Below, piece by piece: positions 11,575 through 22,985 of a stretch of DNA of 64,000 bases. The notes beneath the pieces are model-generated. The model saw nothing but the letters and a program-made list of their open reading frames with translations. It was not told the origin of the DNA and ran no database searches. Both the position numbers and the translations under genes were made by a program. Each line of letters begins with the position of its first letter. Positions within the stretch are counted from its first letter, which is position 1. Source of the stretch: Himantopus leucocephalus (Eukaryota; Chordata; Aves; Charadriiformes; Recurvirostridae); NCBI GenBank assembly GCA_003993805.1, contig RSEF01000004.1, positions 15,298,189-15,362,188 of the forward strand. The letters are read 5' to 3'.

Positions 11575-13987
11575 GCTCCTTTAAGAATGCTCCTATAAAA
11601 AAAACCCAAACAAACAACTTCCCAACTTTACCTTCTAAGTAAACATCCCGGTTTTATTTTTCCTGAATCAATAAAAAAAAAATGTATAAGGGTTTTTATG
11701 ACTCTCTTGATTTTTAAAAGAGCCCTTTAGAAAGAAGAAAACCTACTGACTATCCAAGAAAATAAAAATTTTATACAAAAAAAGAGCTGTCAAAACCATT
11801 GGCTAATTAAAAAAACTTGCTAATTTCTTGAAATCACAGTAAGCTTGATTTTGGGTGAAGCCACAGCAGGTACATAACTTTAAGGCAAAAATGTAGTTCT
11901 CCTCTTGATGTCTTTAAATCAGATAAAGGAGACAGAAGAAGAAAGAAAATCAACTGGTTTAAACTGATGGGGTATGTTTCTGAACAGCTACGAATTAATA
12001 TAAAAACAGTATTTCAAGATGGAATTTGAAGAAAAAAGGGCTGGCGGAGGACAAGCGTATGACTATCTGTTCGCAGCACGCGAGAGCATCATGGGACAAA
12101 ACAAAGATGTTTGCTTCTGACCTGTTGGCTTCCAACCTTTCGGAAGGCTGGAAGGGGGAAGATCATTTTGCATGTAAAGGCACCTCCAAATGCTTAATTA
12201 TAAAGTTTAATCCCAAGCAAAAACCTCACAGAAGACGCAATTAAGCTTCTGCCTGGTTCCAGCTTGGATTGACAGAACAAAACCAATCCCAGCCAGAGGG
12301 AAGAAACCTCACCACAGTTAACACGGCCCAGCAAGCAGCTTCTCCGTTGACTTCTTTTTTACCAAAAAAAAGTTCAGGTTTTGCTTGTTTGTGTTTCTAA
12401 AAGGTCCCAGGAGGGCAGAAGATAGCTGAAACACAGCCTACCTTTCCACACTGCACCAGCCAAATTAAAATTTTCAGCATCTGAACATTTCACGCAAACT
12501 TACCCCATCTTTTCAAGCACCTCTACGGTTTCAACCAGTGGAAAAACACCGGGAAAGTACAAAGATCCACAGAAATATGTGTGCCACAGGCAGCGGGCAC
12601 CTCTGCTCACTGTGGTCGAGCTGCCTGTGCTCCGGGATGGCCACAACCCGGCTCAGCCATGTGGCCTCGGAGCAGATGCTCCGCCAAGATGAGCTCCGGG
12701 AAAGGTTGCCCAGGACCCATTCCCCTCCCACAGGAGCTGCGTTTGAGCTGGGACGACACACGCTCGATGGACTCATCTGCAGACAAACTACCTTTTTGGT
12801 TTCTACACCTTAGGAAGCTTTACAACTCATTTAAAGGCAACATCTTGGATTTTTTATACTGTTTAAAGCACCATTTTTATAGGCTCAGAGCATACAACGG
12901 TATCACAGCTCGAAATCTGTCGTGTCACGCATATGAAACGCTTCTCAGAGTAGGTACACTGCTTCATCACCTGCCCATCCACACAAAACAAACACTGTCC
13001 AGTTTGCTTCGCGCTGGGGGGAAGAGGGGAAACTCTTCAGAAACACAATAGTCACCAACATTCAGCCACGTGAGGATTTAGCCACAGAGTCGGTAACTCG
13101 CTTTTCACTGACCTGTTTTTGCAAACTTGCACCGAAAACATTTTTGTTCCCTCATTTTAATTTAATTTAATTGAGAAGCAGGTGCCTGCCGCCATCCCGC
13201 AGGGCACATTTATATACTCATGCTGACGTTACAGAGGTTCCCTACCATTCCTGCTGCACGAGCCAAATCTGGCTTGCCAGTCGCGCAGGGACAGCCACCG
13301 TCTCGCCACCAGCCACCACGGCAGAGCAAGAAATTGGTGCAGCCTCAGGTCCTGCTGAAGGACCCAAAGCCGGGCACTCGGGTCCCAACCCCACCGGAGC
13401 GACGGATAGATGGACAGCCATCTNGCGGCGAAGGCTCCCCCAGGGTAATTCCCCATCCCTCTGCTGTGCCGCAGGGTGGTGGCAGTGGGCTGCTGGGGTT
13501 CGGTTCAGCTGCAGTGACTGGTTTTCTTCACGACTGGTCCCCTTGCAGGGATAATTCAAAGCATTATTTCATCATACATGATTTGCGTATTTCCAACGTA
13601 CGGAATTAAAACCACAATGGTCAAAATAAAACCTCAGTGGGGATGACACACAATTCATACCACGGAGAGCAAAACAGGGCAGGGAGGAGCAGGGTGAGAA
13701 AGGACCAGAAACGGAAAGCCGGAGCGGCTCAGTTACCTGGGAGATACACCCCTCTCCAGGCGATACGATCTACTATTTTCTCAGGCTAATACGACGTCAA
13801 ATCCCAAAACCACGTGAAGGTTGCTCAGCTAAAGGGTCTGCTTCCAGAGATCAAGAGATCTCAGCATCTACTGAACTCGGCATGAGCCATATTCACATGC
13901 ACAGCTCATTGATAAAAATAATGCCCAGCTCCTCAGCCGGGGCTTTTCATCTGTGGGTCCGGAAGCACGGCAGGACCGGGGAGGATG
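11575..13987. other. Non-coding sequence with one isolated N at 13424
   Basis: There are A-rich and T-rich stretches up to about 12.5 kb, then a somewhat GC-richer part (12.55-13.5 kb) with overlapping ORFs on both strands. The single N at 13424 interrupts ordinary sequence with no flanking duplication and no homopolymer, unlike most others in the window. No gene is recognised. Confidence 0.55.
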
Positions 13988-14100
13988 GCATCATTAGCTC
14001 CATTTTACAAACTGCAAAGCTAAGACAGTGAGCTAACAGGACTTGTCCAAAATTCATCCTTGCAGAGGCAAGGAGAGACAAGCCAACGGGCCAGAGCTCT
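13988..14100 (-). mobile_element. Ancient MIR-type SINE relic
   Basis: On the + strand it reads as the reverse complement of MIR. It has a CTCCATTTTACAAACTGCAA block, then ACTTGTCCAAAATTCA in place of the usual ACTTGCCCAAGGTCACA, then a degraded GGCAGAG-like region. Order and spacing match the MIR core. Divergence is high and the ends are uncertain. Confidence 0.6.
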
Positions 14101-15052
14101 TTTTCACCATTTTATGCTTCGGGCTACACCCCTCGATGCCCAGAACAAGGCACAGTTCACTAAATGGACGCGCTGCCAGGAGCTCACACCATTTCGTAGC
14201 CAATTTTTAACAGGTTTAAAATCCTCTGAAGTCAAAGCAAGTGTTTCCCGGAAATCGTGTAACTGCGTGCTTTTATCTTTTTTGTGTGTGTCTTTTTCTT
14301 TTTTAAAAGTATTAAAGCCAAGAATTCTGTCCACTCCTTGGGCGGGTGGGAAGGTGTTTAGCACCAAAGGTATAATCAAGCGCTCAGATAGGCTTAGGAG
14401 TTTTAAAGCGAGACATATGTAATAAAAGCAATCACAGTCAACAAACTACTAAGAAGAGCCGTAATGGGATTATCTGTCAACACAAACAAAAGGATAAATA
14501 CGAGCAAAACCATCAGTCCCTGAAACCTAATTCTCGTGTACTTAATCTAAGACTATGACAGGGAGATTAAAAAACCTGAGGATCAAATAAAAAGTTATTG
14601 ATTGTAAAATTCTTGCTTTAAACAAAGTATTTGTTTATGGTTTAAGCTAACCAGCATACAAAGTGTACGGCAGCAGCTAATTTAACCACAGACACCAAAG
14701 AAACTGCACCATCCCCATCGAGCAGCCGACCAGAGGGGTACGATTCCGGCGCTTGCGCTGAACCTCCTGTTCGCCCTCACCGCCTTCCAGAGGGAAACTT
14801 CTCTGCCTTCGCCACCTTCAAGCAGCAGGAAAAAAAAAAAAAAAACCCAACCCACCACTAAATCACAATGTAGCTGACGCCAAACACACAGTTGCATTCA
14901 AATCCCCTTTTCACTTTGCCAGCGTTACTTGTGTGAACAAGGCCAAAGCTGAAACACTCTCCTTTACAGCCCCAGGATCAGGAAGCCAGCACAGCCCTGG
15001 GAACCGCGATCTGCACCGACCTCCCTTGCATTAGAGCAGCGCTAAAGCAAAG
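14101..15052. other. Non-coding sequence
   Basis: There is no supported gene. A 16-base A-tract at 14830-14845 runs into an A/C-only stretch (CCCAACCCACCAC). GC and CpG rise sharply at the right end, toward the CpG island at 15053. Confidence 0.55.
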
Positions 15053-15290
15053 AGCGACTGATCCTTGAACCGCCTCTGCCGCCCGACGCTCTCCTCAAGT
15101 CCGCAGTTTAAAGCACGGCATCGCTCCTCGCAAACGCGGTAACCGCTGGACGCGGCGTTTGGCAGAAGCAGCGCCCCTGGGCGTGTGCACGCGCCGGCGG
15201 GCGAGCGGAGAGAGGCGCACACGCGGGCACACGCGCGTGCACAGGCACCGCCCTCGCCGGCGGCAGCGGGGCGCAGGGAGGGAACGCAGG
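15053..15290. promoter_or_regulatory. CpG island, candidate promoter
   Basis: By hand count there are about 36 CpG in about 240 bp with GC near two thirds. The observed/expected ratio is therefore about 1 or above, against a CpG-poor background. The centre holds alternating purine-pyrimidine stretches such as ACACGCGCGTGCAC near 15229, which favour Z-DNA. In vertebrates such islands usually mark promoters or first exons. The direction of transcription is not evident, and no coding exon is recognised inside. Confidence 0.5.
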
Positions 15291-15594
15291 CATGTTTTTA
15301 TTCCTCCCACTCTTTCACAGAAAACCTTGCCAGCTGCCCTCTTACCTTTCATATGTTCAGCACAGCTGCCAAGGCTCCATCCAGATGAAAGGTTTGAAGC
15401 ATGACACAGAAGCATCTACCCCGCTTCCCTTTCAATCTAATTACCGGATTCACCTGAGCGCACGTAGGAGGGAAGAGAGGGGGCCCGGCAGCGTGAAGAG
15501 GCTGTGGCAGCTCCCAGTTAATTTGATGGGACCCAACTTCTGATCCAATTAAAACCCAGCATTCGGGGACGAGCAGAGGGCTTTTCACCGCTGC

Positions 15595-15690
15595 CGACCC
15601 TACCTACCGGGATGAGTGATCCCGAGAGCTCGCTGCGCTGCGCTCGTTTCTTAGGGCCGGCGCCCTCGTACGCTGCGATCGATGAAGAGA
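15595..15690. promoter_or_regulatory. Second CpG cluster near the 15 kb island
   Basis: About 12 CpG fall within roughly 90 bp, including GCTGCGCTGCGCTCG and GGCCGGCGCCCTCGTACG. It lies 300 bp right of the main island and may be part of the same unmethylated domain. Confidence 0.4.
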
Positions 15691-16012
15691 TCCTCGTTTA
15701 CTTAATAAGATGGGATCCGGCCCTCGTTGCACAAAAAGCCTCAGCGATGCCCACCAAACCAGCAGCGCAGCCACTGGGAAGGCTGCCTCGGATAGGGACA
15801 CCTGCCCGCGTCTCCTATAAACGGGAGACTTATTTCCCTGCCCTGCTCTGCCCCACGCTAACAGACACCCCAACGCTGCTTCCCCGCACCAGGATTTCGG
15901 GTCCCCCCCGTCTTTTTAGGAAACCGTTCCCTCTCCCCTTTGCACGAATGCCAGAAGTCCGCTCTAACCTCTCCTTGTGTGACACACGCAGCTGCCAGCT
16001 CCCCAAGAGGAG

Positions 16013-16021
16013 TATATAATA
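16013..16021 (+). promoter_or_regulatory. TATA-box-like motif
   Basis: AGTATATAATAG matches the TATA consensus on the + strand, sits in a C/G-richer context and lies downstream of the CpG-rich block. A start site would be expected about 25-30 bp right, near 16040-16050. TATA-like words are common by chance, so confidence is low. Confidence 0.2.
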
Positions 16022-16078
16022 GACCAGAAGGCTCCATGTGCATTTTTCGTCTCCTTACGCAACCGTGCCCCTCCGCAC

Positions 16079-16288
16079 ATGACTGAGGAGATTTTCCGCA
16101 AACAGTTCAGCTATCCACCTAATGCTTACTTAATGGAAGTGTTTTCAGAAAAACACTACAAGAATTTTCAAATAGAAACAATTAGCATTCACAGTAATTT
16201 GCATCTACTTTCCCCCATTTCTAAAGCAGCATGCTCTGCTTTAATATTAACCCCTGCGTGTTCATCAAAGCCCAGTGCAGGGGAGTGA
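16079..16288 (+). CDS. Short ORF of unknown status, 69 residues
   Basis: The ATG follows the TATA-like motif by about 60 bp. The frame encodes 69 residues starting MTEEIFRKQF and ending in a Ser/Ala/Cys-rich tail. I recognise no family, signal peptide or membrane segment. Its only support is position: CpG island, TATA-like box, then an ATG in a modest context. ORFs of this size are expected by chance in this window, so this is a candidate to test and not a gene call. Confidence 0.1.
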   Translation: MTEEIFRKQFSYPPNAYLMEVFSEKHYKNFQIETISIHSNLHLLSPISKAACSALILTPACSSKPSAGE

Positions 16289-17154
16289 GCCACACAACTC
16301 CCATTAGAGACCACGGGAGCAATTACATTCAACGGTGAAAAGATTACACGACGATGCTTGAAACTTAGGGGGACTACTCTTTGTTTTAAAGCATCCTGCG
16401 AGTCAGCAAAATGAGCGGCTTCCATCATGCCGCAGCTATTTTCTTTTTTCTTTTATTTCCTAATCCGTTCTCCTGTACATCCACAAACCTCGGCAAGGGA
16501 CTAGCGATGGGATTTACAAGTGCAGTATTCACCAAACCGCTCCCCCCATCACCTAAGGTGCCCTGAATGCACGACGGGCTGAGACCAGGGCAGCCAAGCT
16601 CCTCCGGAGGCTGGGAGAAGCCCTGTCCCTGGGGTGGGGAGGCAGAGGGAGAGGTTTCATTAGCCTGAAATTTTGATCCAGGCTCATTTTGAAAGCCAGC
16701 TATCTCACCAACATTTACGTCTCAGAAATCACAGTAAGCACCTTTACGCTGGGAAGCCTGGCTTTTCCAAAATATGGAACAGCACGTCCCGCCTTTGAGA
16801 TTTTGCAAAAATATCAGAACACGAGTATCTCACTCGCTACGAGGATCGTATCTTTGAAGACACATCGTGCCTTGTACTCGCACGGTGGTTTGTGGCCCAA
16901 GCGGGTCGGCCCCTGGGGTAGGCACCGTTTCCTATGCCTACATCGTGCAGAAGAAGGTGAGCAGATGGGGACGAGAGGAGGCACAGAGTAATTCCCACGA
17001 AACAAGACTGTATTTGCCAAGGTACCCAAGAGAGTTACGGCTCAATCAACATGAGATGAGCATACTCTATGAGGCAAAGAAGAAAGGGAGCAGCTTCTTA
17101 TTAAAACACGGCATCTTTTTGCTGTCTAGCACAGAGCTCCACAAGATAGCGAGC

Positions 17155-17155
<1 letters not shown>
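16289..17155. other. Non-coding sequence
   Basis: No supported gene. The 149-codon frame beginning at 16867 runs into the poly-C tract at 17156 and N at 17207, so part of its length is an artefact of low-complexity sequence. Confidence 0.55.
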
Positions 17156-17206
<51 letters not shown>

Positions 17207-17207
17207 N
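17156..17207. repeat. C51 homopolymer ending in N
   Basis: This is an uninterrupted run of 51 C closed by a single N. Such a long poly-C run is unusual in vertebrate DNA and is a place where sequencing or gap filling is unreliable. The true length is unknown. Confidence 0.9.
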
Positions 17208-19358
17208 GAAAAAAAGTCCAAGTTTAAAGACTCCACATCTGACGGCATCTAAGCAGAGACCACTTGTGCAACGCAGTGCCGTCCCCTGTGTGCACGCACT
17301 GCTATTCAGTCTTTAAGAGATCACATACTTCTTTTCCTGCAGGACCCCTGCCTCCTTCAGCTCGCTGGTTTGATGGGAAGCAGCAAGTGATGCAAAACAA
17401 ACGGGAAAAGTCTTGTCAATCTCTGCCTGATTCGGTACCGAGTTGTGTCGGCAGGGCAGATTTGGATTTATACTCGTGTTACCGAAATACCTGAGTTTTG
17501 TAAACAAGATGGCTGGCGTGCAGGGAGTAGACAGAAATTCGAGGAGGATCTGGATCGTTCAGACCACGGTTTGGATTATTCGTGATGAGCTCAGTGGCCA
17601 GGTATAAACACCTAACCATTTACTGAATGCTACCCAAACAGAAGGGACACACATAATCAACAAAATACTGGGTTATTTAAACCATTACAATATAAACTGT
17701 ACAACTGAAAGATTTCTGAGAGATCCTCTTTGCAAAACATTCTTTCAATGGAGGTGTTGAAAGGCTTTTTGGGTAAGGAAGCTTTTGTTTGTTTTTAAGG
17801 ATAAAGAAGTCCAGATAGCATTATATTACTAAATTACTGAAACGTGTCTGGCATCAGTAAGATGCGTAACAGAGTGAATAACAGAGGTCCCATGTCAACA
17901 TCTCCTGAACAAGGTAAACGCAACAGGTCTGAGCTAGTGAGAAATGAATTCCAGGGCAAGGGCTGTTGACGGCACACCGAAAGACCCCCCCCCTTACCTT
18001 CTGCTCCCTAAGATCATTTCAGGGGCTGCAGGTAAGTAGTAACTCCAGCAATCTCAAACAATGCACCTGTGCGTAAGGGAAAGGATGTATTTTCTCACCA
18101 TCCAAGCAGCTAACCACAGGAACTTCGCAACACATCCAGATATGCACTCCTGCTGCAGAGGAGCCTGCAGAGCATCAACACTTCTTGCATATTTTGACTC
18201 GACCGTTTCCTCCACACAAAAATAAATACAGTTAAAGATAAACCTCAGGAAGAGGTAAAACTAAACATCACACCTGGCTTCGCAAACACCTTTCTTTGCC
18301 TCCTGCTTGGTATAAGTCGTATCCTGTAGAGTCACTACACCACCAGAAAGATGAGGGTGCTCACTGTGTTTCTATTTTCCACAGACACACGGTTCAGAAT
18401 AAAGTCACCCTCTGAAAGCCATACCATGCTCTCCCTTTTTTTCCTGTGAGCTCAATTAAAGATCTGCTCAACCTGCCTACATACAAAATTCAGCAGCCTG
18501 TAGGACTTTGAAATGCGTTATAACCTGGTGTGGAACAGCCACTGGATCATTAATACGCTACTTCAATGTAAATGTTTAAAAACTAGGCAAGAATTGAAAA
18601 TTAGATCCGCCTCCGCCAGTTTGGTTTGTACACTGTACGAAGTTGCATCTTAAATGCTTCAAACTGCCACCGGCAACTACACAGAGCGCGGCGCAGTGCC
18701 ACCTTGCTAACATCATCAGGGAGGTTGATGCACCAGCAAGGAAACAGCAGAAAGCTTTTGCTGAACCCAGAAGACTGCCAGGCCCAGGGCGGGCTCCAGA
18801 ATGAAATTCAGATTTTTGGTAAGAACAGAAAATTATTACTTCCCACAAAAGCTTCCTTTGGAAACTAGCTTCCACCCTTTAAATTCAGCTGCTCGTAACT
18901 GCTCTTTTCTGCCTGGTGCAACGCTGATGGCACCTCTCACACTACGAGCTGACACATTCTCAACCACAGAAAATACAAAGGACGCAGAAAACTTGTCCAT
19001 CACCTGGAGATAAAACACAAGTCATCCTGAGCTTGCCTCCTTAGGCTCTGGCTCACGGCAGCACGTAAGCACAAGCTTAAAGTGCTTGCTAAATAAATCA
19101 CAAAATACATACATCCAGAATGATTTTCCTGACTCCAGAGTTTCGGGAACAGGAAGATCCCACGCGGCTAAAGCACTTCCAAAAAACATTTTTCAAATAA
19201 CAATTTATCCTCATGATATTCCTTTAACTTATGCCTGAATTGTTTACCTCTTTTTTTGCAGATGAGAAGCTATAAGGAAAGACTAAAAAATATTTTTCTA
19301 GGAACCCAATAACCTGCAACAAGGTGTTCAGACTGTTCAGGCACCTCCAAAACTCTAA
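17208..19358. other. Non-coding sequence, nothing recognised
   Basis: It is AT-rich with sparse short ORFs and no recognisable exon. A short C run (about 9) lies near 17986. Confidence 0.55.
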
Positions 19359-19373
19359 GGGGGGGGGGGGGGG

Positions 19374-19406
<33 letters not shown>

Positions 19407-19407
19407 N
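19359..19407. repeat. G15-A33 compound homopolymer ending in N
   Basis: Fifteen G are followed at once by 33 A and then one N at 19407. After the N there is more A-rich sequence. The run ends at the N, so its true length is uncertain. Confidence 0.9.
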
Positions 19408-19880
19408 AACAAAAAAGAAAAGAAAAAAAAGGAATCTGATCTGGATTACATTCCAGGAGTTCCTATTACACATATCTGTGGGAGTGCCTAAAGACCAAAC
19501 AGTAATGAGACCCCACAGTGCAAAGATATATGCAAAAAGAAGTTTGCAATCCTTGTTAAAATAGCTCGGAGCCTCAACAGATGTTAGGAGAGAAAAAGGT
19601 GTTTGGCAAACCGAAACAGCACCTCCAGTGAGCTGGCCAGAAACGACGGTCTATTCATCTGGTTCTATTGACGGGCATAGGCGGGAAGGTAAAGGATTAG
19701 GAAAGAAAAATGAAGAAAATGAGGTACAAGGCAGAGGAAAAGAAGGAAAGATCTGGAGTGAAGATGAGGAGGAGAGCACGAGGGATAGCTGGTGATCCCA
19801 GCTTCCTCCTCCCCATCACCGCTCCCGGCTGCCCCAGAACAAAGCAACACCCACTTTTTGCCTGCATCCCAGAACACCCC

Positions 19881-19892
19881 TTTTTTTTTTTN
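19881..19892. repeat. T11 run ending in N
   Basis: Eleven T are followed by a single N at 19892. It is an assembly stop at a homopolymer, and sequence on both sides is ordinary. Confidence 0.85.
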
Positions 19893-22861
19893 TCTAAATC
19901 CGTGCGGACCGTAAATTCCCAAAGCACCCAGGGTGCTCTCGGTACTTCACTAACGGTTGAGACGAGGACACTATCAGAGCCCGCATGTCCGTGGCTCGCG
20001 GTCTCCCGTTTGGGAAGCTGTCCGCCCCCGGAGCAACAGCCTTCCACGGATCCGTGGGCTGGATGCTTGCGATGGATTAACTGTGTAAACGACGAATTCA
20101 AAACTAATTTCCTTCTTCCTCTCTTTCTACAAGAGGTCTCAGCAAGGTAACCGCAGGTCAAAGAATATTTGGGGTTTAACTGGGGCATCCCTATTTATTT
20201 TTGGAGGTGGGGAGAAGGTGGGCTTCCCCTCCTGCCTCAGCCTTGTTTTTAAGACCTGAACTAGGAGAGCCAAGGCAGCCAATATCGCCGCTAATTTCGT
20301 AAGGACTAATTGGAAGGAAACAACAGTGCATTTTTTAAAGGTCAAAGCCTGTGCAATCATATATTTTGCATGGGTGAAAGTCACTTCTGTGACAGAGTGA
20401 ACAAAAGAGTGACAAGAAGGTAGAACAGCGGTGGTAAAATTTCAGTATCCCAGGTAAAAAGAAAAATTGCTACTCTCCGATTTGCATGTTTTTGGGAAGG
20501 TGGTTTCAAAAGCAACTTTTACATTTTCACCGATTAATACCTAATTTTCTTTTTTAATACACTTTGTTTAGAAAAACCTGCTGAAAGCATATTCTAGATG
20601 TCAAATATTGTATCAGCAACAATGAAAAATAAAGGCTTAGGCAAAAATATATACTGAAAACATCACCTTTTTCGATTGGTTGAAGTCATTTACTCTCGTA
20701 ACACCGTCATGCTGAGAAAATGATCTTTTGTCTATAACTGCTACACAGCTATTAAGCATTTTAGCATATAAGTATGATATTTTTCTTCTTTAGTGTGTAG
20801 CTCTGCTTAGGCAGAAATCAGGTGTGGGGGGAAAAATTAAAATCAGTATTTAAGCTTGGATAGGAAGTTCAAAAAACAAACACACAGTCAACAATGAGAT
20901 GGTGTTTACACTGCAGAGAGAGAGAGAATTAAAAAAGCATTTAAGTAGAAGCACAAATGGCTGCCCCATTACCAAATCAATGGCAATGCCACATCTGCGG
21001 CACGTACCTTGGGTCACTCACTAAATAAAAAGTGCTACTTAGTAAACACGAAACGAGAATTTGCCCCAGCAATCCCATACCTGGGGATGCTGGTAAAGTA
21101 ACAGGTATCAAAGCGTGGCTTTCTTCATTTGCAAATTGTCCTTATCAAGCAACTCTGCTTGTTTTTTCTTTAAAAAAATAATTTTAAATTGAAAAATCTG
21201 AACTAAAAGAAAGTTCAAGTGGACGCCCACCGCCGTGCTCAGCAGCCAGAGCAGGGGAGGGAGAAGGGAAGGGAGGAGGAGCAAGGGAGACATCCTTCCC
21301 TTTACTATTCTAAGGTGTAAAGACTTCTCCATCATGACAGATTTTTTTAAGAAGCTATCACACATTCATAACACTAATTGATTTTCATAGAGAAGAGAGC
21401 AGATGAGGTCTCTTTGGGAACTGCCTGCTACATTTCTGCTTGAAAGGAGATCACTGCTGGTGTGCCTCAGCTCCTTCATAAAAAATTTAATTAACAATAT
21501 CTCCAAGAACGAACCCACAGTTAGGTCTCCAGCTATCATGTGACTACCAGCACTCTGATGCACCATGGCAAATTAAACCTAAGCAAACGATACCTGCCGC
21601 ACGTCGAGCAGCCGGCACGTTATCGTCTGGGCAGATTCTCAGGGAGGAGCAGGGATGTGATGGGAAGCGGGAGAGCACACAAAGGGACCGCGAGATGCCT
21701 GCATCCAGCCTGGCAGTGACAACTTCTTTTGCTAGCTGCCACTTTTGATGGCTACACATTTCTATCCGTGATCCGGTGGCGATGCCAGAAAGCAAAACGC
21801 TTAACAAGCCACGATTCCAGCTGACGATCTTCACAAATCTACATTTCAGGAAGAGCGGAAACCGCGCACATTAGCCCTTTGCTCTCGGATACAGAGGGAC
21901 AAGCGTGTAAACGGAGACTCGCGTGTCCTGCGGGAGAGGCACTGCACCGTCATCCCCGAACGACGCCAGGAATAGAAAGGCACCATGTGCCGGTCTGGAA
22001 GTCCCATCTGGCACAGCAATGGAGGAGAGGAGACAAGACTGGCTTTCTCTTCTCTTCATCACCACCGCCACCCTCGCTGCCTTACCCCGTAGGAGCTCTC
22101 AGCCTCAGAGGATTCGTTCCTTCAACAAACTGAAAGGGGGGGGAAAGAGATCTGAAAATAGCAAGAGGTCCGATGCTATAAACAGATTACCAAAATCACT
22201 TCTTGCTTCTGCATATGGACTGCAGGCTCGCACGCAGTGCAAGGAAGCGCACGTTTTAAAATTTTCCCAACTGCGCAGCAATTAGCGCTGATTTACAAGA
22301 CGATGGGCAGCGGATCCTGCCCGTGCTGTATTTTTAGCCCCTGTTTTTTTTATCCTTTAAAAACATTTACCATTGCAGAGACGATACCAATAGGCTTGAT
22401 TTATTATCTATAATGTCAAAATTGAAAAGGTTAATCACCATTATTAGTCAGTGAAAATGAGGCAAGATTATCACTTGAATGGCGAAGCTGACACGGGGAG
22501 CAGCGTAAGGGAGGAAGGACGGCCACGCTCGGGCACTGTTGGCATCTGACCTCCCCGAACTGCGGGTCCTCCAGCCACAGCCGCAGCCTGCAGCGCAGCC
22601 ACTGTCCTCAGGAAGGTTAGAGAGCGTAAAGCACCTCCACCAAACGTTATACCAAAACCACAAAACAGATTCTTAAAACGTACTACTTCATGCAGCCTCA
22701 GAAACACTAGCAAGGTGCTCTGGAGTTATTTGTTATGGCAATTTTTAGTTGTTGAGTTAGCACGCCTGACAAAAATCGAGCTGGCGATGCCGTGCCAAGG
22801 GCCGCAAACCTGGCAGAGGTGGGTCTGCCAAGGGGAGGGTTTTGGAAGTGGAGGTGCAGAA
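19893..22861. other. Non-coding sequence
   Basis: AT-rich with a (GA) run at 20915-20928, a purine-rich stretch near 21255-21290 and a run of nine G near 22135. ORFs on both strands are under 165 codons and unrecognised. Confidence 0.55.
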
Positions 22862-22985
22862 GGATGGCGGAGCAGACGCCCCGTACACACCCTGCCACGC
22901 TTGTGTGCCCTGGCCGGGCGCCGTCCCGCAGGCGCATTGCCCCATCCACGCCTGCCGCGCGCCCCGTCGCTTCAACAGGAGTTAC
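22862..22985. promoter_or_regulatory. Small CpG-dense patch
   Basis: About 16 CpG fall within roughly 125 bp, including GGCCGGGCGCCGTCCCGC. It is shorter than usual CpG-island criteria. It could be a small orphan island, an old GC-rich exon or a regulatory element, and nothing decides between them. Confidence 0.3.
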
